Source: Patescibacteria group bacterium (lineage in GTDB: Bacteria; Patescibacteriota; Patescibacteriia; 2-12-FULL-60-25). Taken from it: a DNA stretch of 36,450 nt. The position numbers and the translations under genes were made by a program. Shown one piece after another: positions 15,627-23,548 of the stretch; within the stretch, counting starts at the first letter, position 1, and each line of letters opens with the position of its first letter. The stretch covers positions 1-36,450 of the forward strand of contig JALNYW010000005.1 of the NCBI GenBank assembly GCA_023229665.1, read 5' to 3'. The notes below the pieces were generated by a model. The model saw only the letters and a program-made list of their open reading frames with translations. It was not told where the DNA came from and did no database searches.

Positions 15627-15962
15627 ATGACCCAGCTCCCCCTTAGAATTCTTATCGTTGTGCTGATGTTGGTCGCCACGGCAACGCGGGTGATCGGAGA
15701 CGACCAGGAGCGCGAGAGTGAGACCGACCGAAGCGAGCGCGAAACCGTGCGAGCGGCGGTCGAACGCGGGGAGCTGAAGCCACTTTCCGTGGTGTTGCAG
15801 GCTGTGCGGTCGAAACTTACAGGCGAGGTCGTGGGGATTGAGATCGAGCGCGAACAAGGAGTTTGGATATACGAGTTTCGTGTCGCCGACGACAGGGGCC
15901 GCCTGTTCGACGTCTACGTTGACGCTGCGACCGCTCAAATCCTCAAGACCAAGGAGAAATGA
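15627..15962 (+). CDS. Periplasmic PepSY-domain protein linked to the two-component system
   Basis: A 111-residue protein with signal peptide or anchor MTQLPLRILIVVLMLVATATRVIG, a highly charged linker rich in E and R, then a PepSY domain: VRAAVERGELKPLSVVLQAV, GEVVGIEIEREQGVWIYEFRVADDRGRLFDVYVDAATAQIL. Its TGA overlaps the ATG of the response regulator gene (ATGATG at 15959-15964), so the two are translationally coupled. By analogy, small periplasmic proteins encoded just upstream of PhoPQ/FeuPQ-type systems (for example FeuN in Sinorhizobium) restrain the kinase. That this protein does so is inference from position. Confidence 0.85.
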   Translation: MTQLPLRILIVVLMLVATATRVIGDDQERESETDRSERETVRAAVERGELKPLSVVLQAVRSKLTGEVVGIEIEREQGVWIYEFRVADDRGRLFDVYVDAATAQILKTKEK

Positions 15963-16627
15963 TGCGGGTGCTGGTTGTTGAGGATGACGCGCGGATCGCG
16001 GCAGACGTGTGCAAGGCGCTGCGGGCTGCCGGCTACGTCACCGAGACGGCATCCGATGGCGAGAATGCCTGGTTTCTCGGAGACACCGAGGAATACGATG
16101 CTGTGGTTCTTGATCTCGGGCTTCCGCACATGGACGGTTTGACGGTGCTCAAGAAATGGCGGGAGGCCAAACGGAACCTGCCGGTGATCGCGCTTACCGC
16201 TCGCGGGAGCTGGATGGAACGGGTCGAAGGCATCGATGCCGGCGCCGACGACTACCTGCCGAAGCCGTTTCGCATGGAGGAGCTCGTGGCGCGGTTGCGT
16301 GCTCTGGTCCGGCGGGCCGCTGGGCACGGATCTCCCCTCCTCACTGTCGGCGACCTATCTCTTGACGAGCGGCAAATGCGGGTGAGCCTGGCGGGCGTTC
16401 CAGTCGATCTCGCGCCGCTGGAATATCGCGCCATTGCGTATCTCATGCACAATGAGGGACGCGTGGTCTCGCAAGCAGAATTGAGCGAGCACATTCACGG
16501 GGCGGAAGACGCTTATGATTCGAACGCGATCGAAGCGTTGATCGCCCGCGTGCGGCGCAAGATTGACGGTGACGTGATTAAGACCCGGCGTGGTTTCGGC
16601 TACATCATCGCTGAGCCAGGTTCATGA
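15959..16627 (+). CDS. OmpR-family response regulator (PhoP/FeuP-like)
   Basis: A 222-residue two-domain regulator. The receiver has the acidic pair VVEDDAR, phospho-acceptor D51 (counting from the second Met) in AVVLDLGLPHMDGL, conserved T in VIALTARGSW, and K in YLPKPFRMEELVARL. The effector is a winged helix-turn-helix with LSLDERQMRVSLAGVPVDLAPLEYRAIAYLMHN, VSQAELSEHIHG and SNAIEALIARVRRKI, ending TRRGFGYII. AAGGAG precedes the start. The gene overlaps the kinase gene by 4 bp (16624-16627), giving a tight operon. It resembles PhoP/FeuP/ChvI-type regulators that respond to divalent metals or envelope state. The two CGTCA direct-repeat sites near the PepSY genes are its likely targets, which would put the metal-export operon under its control. 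Confidence 0.92.
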   Translation: MMRVLVVEDDARIAADVCKALRAAGYVTETASDGENAWFLGDTEEYDAVVLDLGLPHMDGLTVLKKWREAKRNLPVIALTARGSWMERVEGIDAGADDYLPKPFRMEELVARLRALVRRAAGHGSPLLTVGDLSLDERQMRVSLAGVPVDLAPLEYRAIAYLMHNEGRVVSQAELSEHIHGAEDAYDSNAIEALIARVRRKIDGDVIKTRRGFGYIIAEPGS

Positions 16628-17958
16628 CTGGCGGATCGCTACGACTTCGGCTTATCGCCGGAGGCGCGGCGGCTATTTTCGTGGCGCTGATTGTTGCCGG
16701 CATCGGATTGGCGCTGCTGTTCGAGCGCCATGTCACGCGATCCCTCACCAACGATCTTGAAGTCGATTTGCGCCAAGCGATCGGATCCTTGGAAATCAGC
16801 GCCGGCGGCCGTCTGCTGTTGAAACGCGAGCCGTCCAACCCGCGTTTTTCAGAGCCGCTGTCTGGCCTCTATTGGCAAATCAGTACCGCTGCCGGCGGGC
16901 TGACGAGATCGCGATCGCTGTGGGATTCCACACTGCCCCTTCCCCATGATGCCCTGGCGCCCGGCGACGTTCATTATCATCGCGTGATTGGCCCCAGAAA
17001 TACCGACTTGATCGCTGTCGAGCGCACCGTCGTTGTGAGCATGAACAGCAATCCGACAGCCGTGCGGCTTGTATTTGCGGCCGACACGGCAGGCATCGCC
17101 GGGGCTCGTCGCGCATTTGTCGGCGACCTCGTCCCAGCGCTCGCATTGCTCGGCCTTGTTCTCGGTGCAGCGACGTGGATACAGATTGGCTTGGGTCTCA
17201 AACCCTTGGAGCGCTTGCGCGACCGCATTGCTGCCGTGCGCCAAGGCCTTTCCCCGCGATTGGAAGGACCGGTTCCAAGCGAGGTTGAACCGTTGGTCGA
17301 CGAGATCAACGGTTTGCTCGCTGCACAGACGCGGGAAGTCGAGCGCGCACGCGGACGCGCTGCCGATCTGGCGCACGGCCTAAAGACCCCGCTCGCGGCG
17401 CTGGCTGCCGATGCTAGGAGCCTAGAGGAAAAAGGAGATCGCGAGGTTGCAACCCGATTGATGGAAGTCAGCGAAGCCATGCGCCGGCACGTCGACCGTG
17501 AATTGGCCCGTGCACGTATTCGCGGCTCCCGGGGCCTCGGCGGTGTCGCGCCGACTCTCATGCGGCCCCTCGTTGAATCGCTGCTCTCGATCCAACGACG
17601 TTCCATCGATCGGAGATCACTCTCGTTTGAAACCGACTTTAGCGGCGAGCCGAGCGTTAGAATAGACAAAACAGATCTGGCAGAGGTGTTGGGAAATCTG
17701 ATCGAGAACGCTGCCCGGCATGCGCGGTCTTGCGTTCGTATCGGATGTCGCGGCGACGGAGTCATATACGTGGAAGATGATGGACAGGGTATAGCAGAAG
17801 CTGACCGCGCGAATGCCGTTGAACGCGGTAAGCGCCTAGACGAAAAGGGTGACGGTTCCGGACTAGGTTTGGCCATCGTCCAAGAGGTGCTCGACGCTTA
17901 CGGTCGCAAGCTGACGCTGGAAACTTCAAATCTGGGTGGCCTTCGAGCTGTATTCTAA
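16624..17958 (+). CDS. Sensor histidine kinase partner of the OmpR-family regulator
   Basis: A 444-residue inner-membrane kinase. Helix 1 lies at about residues 11-33 (IAGGAAAIFVALIVAGIGLALLF). A periplasmic sensor of roughly 130 residues contains GLYWQISTAAGG and a histidine-rich DVHYHRVIGPRNTD. Helix 2 (about 169-190) and a HAMP-like linker precede the HisKA box RAADLAHGLKTPLAALAADA (H251). The catalytic domain has LGNLIENAARHA (N box), VEDDGQGI and GSGLGLAIV. It matches the PhoQ/FeuQ type. It is co-transcribed with the PepSY and regulator genes. The signal is unknown, but the metal-transport neighbourhood suggests a metal or the redox state of the periplasm. Confidence 0.9.
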   Translation: MTGGSLRLRLIAGGAAAIFVALIVAGIGLALLFERHVTRSLTNDLEVDLRQAIGSLEISAGGRLLLKREPSNPRFSEPLSGLYWQISTAAGGLTRSRSLWDSTLPLPHDALAPGDVHYHRVIGPRNTDLIAVERTVVVSMNSNPTAVRLVFAADTAGIAGARRAFVGDLVPALALLGLVLGAATWIQIGLGLKPLERLRDRIAAVRQGLSPRLEGPVPSEVEPLVDEINGLLAAQTREVERARGRAADLAHGLKTPLAALAADARSLEEKGDREVATRLMEVSEAMRRHVDRELARARIRGSRGLGGVAPTLMRPLVESLLSIQRRSIDRRSLSFETDFSGEPSVRIDKTDLAEVLGNLIENAARHARSCVRIGCRGDGVIYVEDDGQGIAEADRANAVERGKRLDEKGDGSGLGLAIVQEVLDAYGRKLTLETSNLGGLRAVF

Positions 17959-17988
17959 CGCGTCGGCCTTCTGACTGCGCGCCATATT

Positions 17989-18357
17989 TCAGGGCGCTTG
18001 ATGCTTCCCGAGATAAGACACGAGGTCATCGATAATTTGATCAGCGCGTTCGGGAGGAGCGTCGCTTTTGAAATAATGTTCCCAAGAGAGCAACCGCATT
18101 GTTCCGTGCCCGCCTATGCCGCCATCGCGAATGATGGCTTTGACGCGCCCCTCAGGAAATATTCCGCCATTCCGCCTCGAAATTTCAGTGAGATCCGGAG
18201 CGGCCTTTTTCAGGGCATCTGCAAACATGCCAGTTCCGGTGCCTATCCCATGACATAAGGAACACTATGCCAGGTAAGTTATTTCGCCAGGTTCGTCAGC
18301 TAGGACACTTGTCAGAGAGATCATAACAAATGCGATAGATATCAACAACGCTCGCAT
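17989..18357 (-). pseudogene. c-type cytochrome gene with TAG just before the heme motif
   Basis: From ATG 18357 the frame gives a clean signal peptide MRALLISIAFVMISLTSVLA, then DEPGEITYLA, then TAG (18267-18265, codon 31). It continues in the same frame with CSLCHGIGTGTGMFADALKK, the CxxCH heme-attachment site. The rest, APDLTEISRRNGGIFPEGRV, HGTMRLLSWEHYF (a plausible axial Met) and IIDDLVSYLGK, is a complete small class I cytochrome c domain. Only the single stop prevents expression; related proteins commonly have tyrosine directly before the heme cysteine, one base from TAG. It lies convergent to the kinase gene, 30 bp away, and could once have been the periplasmic partner of the cytochrome b561. 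An internal start after the TAG would lack a signal peptide. Confidence 0.85.
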
Positions 18358-18443
18358 GCGGCCATCTCCATCAAGAAAGATTTGACGAGTTCGACGAATG
18401 CCGAAAACACTAGCATCTGACGCCGCCTTTTCCGCGCTGCGCT

Positions 18444-19107
18444 ATGAGTCCGCTCATGCTCCATCGCTACAAACACCTTGTCGCGGACCGCGACAGAAAC
18501 GGCAACGTCCGTATTTACTTCCGTCGGGGCCGACCGAAGATCCGGATCCGCGAGGAGATCGGAACGCCGGAAGAGCTTTGCGCGACGACGTCGGCTAAAG
18601 CTGCCGTATCGCCCCTACCGCGCTCGGAGACATTCGAAGGCTTGTGCGAAGCCTACCGTCGCAGCGGTGCGTTCGCTGAGCTTGACGCATCTACCCAACG
18701 CACTCGGACAAACCTAATCGAAGGCATGCTCAACGAGTCAATTTTCCCCGGTGCACCAGAAACTTTCCGATACTTTCCGAAAACGCGGATCACGCTCGAC
18801 ACCCTAGAAATCCTCCGCGACCGGAAAGGGCCGTGCGCTTCCCGGAGCCGCAAACGATCGGGTCAAGGCACTCCGGAAACTGTTTGAATGGGCTGCGGCG
18901 AAGCGATCGCCAACCGACAAGCCGCAGCCCATTCAAACCCAGCGCATTGGTCGACAAAGCGCAAGGTCGTGACGGACGGTCATCACACCTGGACGCCGGA
19001 AGAGGTCGCGCAGTTTGAATCGCGACATCCTCTCGGCAGCATGGCCCACCTCGCCATGTCGATCATGCTCTACACCGGCGCGCGGCGATCCGATGCTCCT
19101 CGTCTCG
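18444..19107 (+). pseudogene. Frameshifted and truncated tyrosine integrase
   Basis: The N-terminal part reads HRYKHLVADRDRNGNVRIYFRR, then SETFEGLCEAYRRSGAFAELDASTQRTRTNLIEG and PETFRYFPKTRITLDTLEILRDRK, the arm/core-binding layout of rhizobial site-specific integrases. Past about 18830 the frame shifts: ANDRVKALRKLFEWAAAKRSPTDKP continues in one frame and HHTWTPEEVAQFESRHPLGSMAHLAMSIMLYTGARRSD in another. The first catalytic arginine (in TGARRSD) is present. Sequence after GARRSDAPRLGK is unrelated, so the HxxR, H and Y residues are missing. The break joins directly to the truncated glutathione S-transferase gene on the other strand. It is a relic of an earlier integration event. Confidence 0.8.
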
Positions 19108-19580
19108 GCAAGTGTAAACAGGTAGGCATCCGCCACGGTTGCCTCCTCACCGAAGAGAAAAGGACCAGTTAGCTGTGAGACTATGAACTCCAGCTTTCTG
19201 CTGGTTTCCGCTTTGGCCTCCTCCTTCGCGGTTTCCGAAGTGTGAGGGCTGAATAGCGGGTGAATGCTCTTGTGAATCTCGGTTGAGATTTAGACCAGCA
19301 TTTCAAGAAGACGGTAACGACCGAACTTGCCCGGCGGAATCAACGCCGGGTATTGATCGGCGATGAAAGTGAGAATGGCGACGTTTTCCGTCAACACCTC
19401 GCCGTCGTCGAGCTGCAGCGCCGGCACGTAGCCCTTCGGGTTAATCTCGTAATAGCTGCGGCCGTCTGCCAATGTGTGGGTTTTAAGATCGACCTTTTCC
19501 AGGTCAAATTTCATGTCGGCCTCTTCCAGCGCGATATGGTCGGCGAGGCTGCATGCACCGGGTGAATAATAAAGGATCAT
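19108..19580 (-). pseudogene. Glutathione S-transferase gene with in-frame TAA and truncated 3' end
   Basis: ATG 19580 begins MILYYSPGACSLADHIALEE, the GST N-terminal thioredoxin fold of the bacterial beta class (YSPGACS holds the catalytic Ser/Cys). It continues through INPKGYVPALQLDDGEVLTE and NVAILTFIADQYP. Codon 97 is TAA (19292-19290) after RYRLLEMLV, but the helical domain continues in the same frame: ISTEIHKSIHPLF, then LEFIVSQLTGPFLFGEEATVADAYLFTL. The usual residue at the stop is aromatic. The sequence then runs into the integrase relic near 19107, so about the last 40-50 residues are lost. The enzyme would have conjugated glutathione to electrophiles. Confidence 0.8.
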
Positions 19581-19807
19581 CAACGTTGCTACATGGTTTC
19601 GCGGTCAACGCTGCCGTCGTAGGAGGTTTCTCGCGAGCTAAGTCTGCATCCGTGGCTGCTTGGTTCGGCGACGTCCTTCAAAGTCCCCCTACCGCATATG
19701 TCGAAAAACGCCGCCGTGAAACCCGGAATTAACTATCACGCTTCGGCCTTTTCTTAACGAACTCGTCTTAATCTTCGGATAACCCGTGTTCGCTGAAAGT
19801 CTTTCGC

Positions 19808-22048
19808 GTGAGCATTTTACGCCATATCCGGCCAGTGGCGAATGACGGCGGCGATGCCGCGGTCATGCAACGCGTGCGCGGTCTCATACTGGCTTCCGCA
19901 ATGACCATTGCTGCAGCTGCAGCTTTACTCACGATAATTGTTGTTTGGTCCGCGCAGCGTAGCGATGACATTTCGAAATCTCGGCAGCTACGCATGGCCG
20001 CCAGCTCGCTTGATCGCGAGATACAAAAAATTCCTTATGATCAGGAGAGCGTCGCCGTCTGGGATGACTCCGTGAAGAATGTCCGGAATGCATTCGACGA
20101 GAAATGGGTAGACGTCAATCTCGGCGTCTGGATGTCGACTTATTTCAATCATGATCGCGCCTACGTTCTGGACGCTAAAAATCGCCTCCTCTATGTGATG
20201 GCAGACGGAAAAGAGATCAAAGTCGATGTAAAATCTCTAACGCCCGCCATCACGACGTTGATCGGTGATCTACGTCGGCAAATTGCGGGAGGTGCGCTCG
20301 ATCTCTTCGAAAAAGGAACGGCTCGAATTCCGCGCTCGGTGGATCTCGCCGTTATCGACGGTCACCCGTCGATTGTCAGCGTTATGCCACTCGTGCCGCA
20401 CTCCGGCGCAGTATCACAAATGCGCGGCAGCGAGGCACTCATTGTCGGAGTGCGTTATCTAGACACCAGTTTCCCTACGAACCTCGAAAAAAAATATCTT
20501 TTATCAAATGCGCGGTTCTCGAGTGCTGACGATATTAAACCGAGCGAAGTAGCGTATCCGGTGACCACGAAGAACAATACATTCATCGGAAATTTGGTTT
20601 GGACCCCGGAATTGCCGGGACGATCCATTCTTCGCCAAGTCGTTCCGTTCATCGCACTGGGTTTGGGCGCTGTCGCAATCGCAATGCTTTTTGTCATTCG
20701 TCGATTGAGGCGTGCCTGCGCCGATCTCGTCGGCAGCGAGGAGCATTCGCGGTATCTTGCTTACCACGACACGCTGACAGGTTTGCCGAACCGCGCGTTT
20801 TTCGTCGAGAAATTAAATATCGAACTTTCTTCGCTGCGCGGCAATACTGGATCGCTGGCGGTGTTATTCCTGGACCTCGATCGCTTCAAGCAAGTCAATG
20901 ACACGCTTGGACATGCCGTGGGCGACGAGCTAATCACGCATCTGGCTGCAAAGTTTAGCGCAGCTGTGTCAAACGAGGGCTTTATCGCGCGCATGGGCGG
21001 CGACGAATTCGCAATCGTCAAGACCAATCTGTCATCCGCGGAGGATCTGCGGGAATTATGCGAGCGTCTGCTGAAGGCGGCAACTGAGTCGTTTGAGACG
21101 TTGGGCAGACGGGCGATGGTTGGGCTCAGCATTGGCGTAACGATCGCACCGAAAGACGGCTTGGACCGAAGCGAATTGTTGCGGAAAGCAGACATCGCGG
21201 TTTATCAGGCGAAATTGAAGGGCGGCCAGCAATTTCAGCTTTTCTCCGAAGACATGAGCAAACGCCTTGTCGCTCGACAGCAAATGGAAGCCGAGCTTCG
21301 CTGCGCGCTCGAAAAGGGCGACGAGCTAGAACTCCATTTCCAGCCCATCTATTCATCAAATGACCTTCGGATTAAAGGCGTGGAGTCGCTCGTCAGATGG
21401 AATCATCCGCGACTCGGGTTTGTCCCCCCGCTTGATTTCATCGACATCGCGGAAGAGAGCGGTTTGATTGGGCGATTAGGTGAACAGGTCCTGCGCGAAG
21501 CGTGCTATGCGGCGAAGGACTGGAACATCGAAACCATCGCAGTCAACGTATCGCCCATCCAGCTCTCCCAACCCGGCTTCCCGGAAACAGTTTTTGATAT
21601 ATTGCTGCAAGCGGGATTGCCCGCGCACAAGCTCGAACTCGAAATTACAGAAACCGCGTTGCTCGATAGTTCAAACTTCATCGGCAAGAAGGCGCTCAGA
21701 ACCCTTAGAGATGCCGGCGTTCGAATAGCGCTTGATGACTTCGGGACGGGGTATTCGTCTCTGAACAATCTTATCTCATTGGAAGTCGATTGCGTAAAGA
21801 TCGATCGATCCTTCCTGCAGCCGACGTCATCTCGCTCGGTGATTTGGGCGATCATCAATATGGCCCATGCCATCGGATTGAAGGTAACGGCAGAAGGCGT
21901 GGAGACCGAAGAGCAAAAAGAATTCCTTATAGCCGTCGGTTGCGATCAGATTCAAGGATTTCATCTGTCGAGACCGATCTCCAAGGCGCATTTCGCCGCT
22001 CTCCTTCAAAAGCAAAAGTCCGGCGCGGATGACGCCGCAGCCGCTTAG
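19808..22048 (+). CDS. CHASE4-GGDEF-EAL cyclic-di-GMP signalling protein
   Basis: A 746-residue inner-membrane protein. Helix 1 (about 25-48), a periplasmic CHASE4 sensor (about 60-265, with DQESVAVWDDSVKN, FDEKWVDVNLG and TYFNHDRAYVLD), helix 2 (about 278-297), a GGDEF domain (DTLTGLPNRAFF; MGGDEF at 396-401 intact, no RxxD inhibitory site at the usual spacing), and an EAL domain. The EAL signature is GVESLVRWNHP (ESL at 526-528, catalytic Glu kept), followed by DDFGTGYSSL (643-652), VDCVKIDRSF and TAEGVET. It may therefore make cyclic di-GMP, degrade it, or both. The start is GTG 19808; ATG 19865 is an alternative. CHASE4 is also the sensor of the kinase at 23549, suggesting that the two respond to related signals. 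Confidence 0.92.
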   Translation: MSILRHIRPVANDGGDAAVMQRVRGLILASAMTIAAAAALLTIIVVWSAQRSDDISKSRQLRMAASSLDREIQKIPYDQESVAVWDDSVKNVRNAFDEKWVDVNLGVWMSTYFNHDRAYVLDAKNRLLYVMADGKEIKVDVKSLTPAITTLIGDLRRQIAGGALDLFEKGTARIPRSVDLAVIDGHPSIVSVMPLVPHSGAVSQMRGSEALIVGVRYLDTSFPTNLEKKYLLSNARFSSADDIKPSEVAYPVTTKNNTFIGNLVWTPELPGRSILRQVVPFIALGLGAVAIAMLFVIRRLRRACADLVGSEEHSRYLAYHDTLTGLPNRAFFVEKLNIELSSLRGNTGSLAVLFLDLDRFKQVNDTLGHAVGDELITHLAAKFSAAVSNEGFIARMGGDEFAIVKTNLSSAEDLRELCERLLKAATESFETLGRRAMVGLSIGVTIAPKDGLDRSELLRKADIAVYQAKLKGGQQFQLFSEDMSKRLVARQQMEAELRCALEKGDELELHFQPIYSSNDLRIKGVESLVRWNHPRLGFVPPLDFIDIAEESGLIGRLGEQVLREACYAAKDWNIETIAVNVSPIQLSQPGFPETVFDILLQAGLPAHKLELEITETALLDSSNFIGKKALRTLRDAGVRIALDDFGTGYSSLNNLISLEVDCVKIDRSFLQPTSSRSVIWAIINMAHAIGLKVTAEGVETEEQKEFLIAVGCDQIQGFHLSRPISKAHFAALLQKQKSGADDAAAA

Positions 22049-22068
22049 ATAGCACGTCCCCCTGCCCG

Positions 22069-23436
22069 CTAATTGCCGGTGACGGCAAGTTGTCTCGTCT
22101 GCTGCATGAATCGGTATGCGAGCAGTAAGGTGGCGAATAACACTCCAAATCCAAAGCCAGACCAAACCCCAACAGGTCCAAGGTGCAATGCAAACCCGAG
22201 CACGATGCTCATAGGCATAGCGACAGCCCAGTAGGCAATGAGGGCCACAGCGGTCGGCCAACGATTATCTAGCAAGCCGCGCAATGCGCCCAGAGCTACT
22301 GACTGAAGTCCGTCGACGATTTGAATAGCTCCGATAGTTGCGAGCATCACGATCAATAGCGAAGCGACCTCTCCATCGAGGACAAACAAAGCGGCGATCT
22401 CCTTACCGAACATCATCATCGCGGCGCCAAACGGCAACGTCGTCAGCATGACCAGCGCAAAACTTGCGACGCCAAGAGAGCGGACCCGAGCATACGCTCC
22501 CTCGCCGGTTGCCTGCGCGATCAGTATTCCTACTGCGCCGGCGACTCCGAGGGGGATCATGTAGACAAGTTCTCCCAGAGAGAGAGCGACCTGATTGGCG
22601 GCGAGTGCGACCGAACCAAATAGTCCAATAAGTATGCCGATCACACCTATTGCGCCGCTCTCCGCGAGATATTGGAGCGACATCGGAAGCCCGTGACGCG
22701 CAAATTCGATCATCCGCGCGCGGTCGATTCCACCGAACATAGGAATGGCAACTCCGTCAGCGTACCTTAGATAGAGCCGCAGAACAAAATAGCCGAAGAC
22801 CTGCGCGATCAGCGTTGCGATCCCCGCGCCGACGAGTCCTAATGCAGGAAAACCCCAATTACCGTAAATCAAGAGCCAATTGAGGGGCACGACGACAACG
22901 GCTGGCAGCAACGAGAGCAACGCCGAAATCCAGGGCTGCCCGATAGAATCCAGGAGGAGCTTGATCACCATCGACATGGAATATGGAATTAGCGACAACG
23001 CCATCGCCACCCAATATTCGGGCAACGCTGTGATAACTTCCGACGGTTGCCCGACGTGCCCCATGAAGGGCAGTAGTGCGAGCATGATGGTTGCCAAGGT
23101 TAGCCCACCGAATAATGCGACAACCAGTCCATTCCTGTAGACATTCTCAATAAGCTCACTCTGTCGAGCCCCGTATGCGTTGCCTGCTAAGATACCGACG
23201 GGGCTCGCGAGACCAAAAATTGCAGAACAAAATATGATGAGAACGCTATTGGTCAGCGAAGCGCATGCGAGTGCGAGTTCCCCAATTGGGCTCAGCATGT
23301 AGGAATCGATCGCGCTGAACGCGGAGCCACCTAATAGCCCCAACGTGATTGGCGCCGACAGCCTTGCCAACGTTACCATTTCCCTAACGGTGAAAGCCAG
23401 ATTTCGAGCGAGACGTTCGGTCCAACCGGTTTTCAT
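22069..23436 (-). CDS. MATE-family multidrug/toxin exporter (NorM-like)
   Basis: A 455-residue polytopic protein with about twelve hydrophobic helices and the two-lobed MATE layout. It starts with REMVTLARLSAPITLGLLGGSAFSAIDSYMLSPIG, then ASPVGILAGNAYGARQ (the conserved helix 2 region). Others are LLDSIGQPWISALLSLLPAVVVVPLNWLLIYG and ALAANQVALSLGELVYMIPLGVAGAVGILIAQATGEG in the second lobe, ending near LLAYRFMQQTRQL. MATE proteins export cationic drugs or metabolites in exchange for Na+ or H+. It is encoded between, and opposite to, the two CHASE4 genes; it ends 21 bp from the GGDEF-EAL stop. Its start is 113 bp from the CHASE4 kinase frame, so a divergent promoter may serve both. Confidence 0.9.
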   Translation of the reverse strand: MKTGWTERLARNLAFTVREMVTLARLSAPITLGLLGGSAFSAIDSYMLSPIGELALACASLTNSVLIIFCSAIFGLASPVGILAGNAYGARQSELIENVYRNGLVVALFGGLTLATIMLALLPFMGHVGQPSEVITALPEYWVAMALSLIPYSMSMVIKLLLDSIGQPWISALLSLLPAVVVVPLNWLLIYGNWGFPALGLVGAGIATLIAQVFGYFVLRLYLRYADGVAIPMFGGIDRARMIEFARHGLPMSLQYLAESGAIGVIGILIGLFGSVALAANQVALSLGELVYMIPLGVAGAVGILIAQATGEGAYARVRSLGVASFALVMLTTLPFGAAMMMFGKEIAALFVLDGEVASLLIVMLATIGAIQIVDGLQSVALGALRGLLDNRWPTAVALIAYWAVAMPMSIVLGFALHLGPVGVWSGFGFGVLFATLLLAYRFMQQTRQLAVTGN

Positions 23437-23548
23437 GCCGCGTATTCATTCCCTCAAAAATGCGCATCAGCGCTGCTTCGCCCCGATACCCGAGACTTTT
23501 GTCCCATCCCCGAAGAAACAATTCCTTAATGATGTTGCGCGTTAGAGC

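Noticed and set aside
16977..17876. 299-codon minus-strand open frame inside the sensor kinase gene
   Set aside because: It is very rich in Ser, Arg and Pro and complementary to an intact histidine kinase; a shadow frame.
3445..19292. Stop-codon recoding as the explanation for in-frame stops
   Set aside because: All three stop codons occur at sites expecting different residues, and nearby intact genes use them as normal stops.
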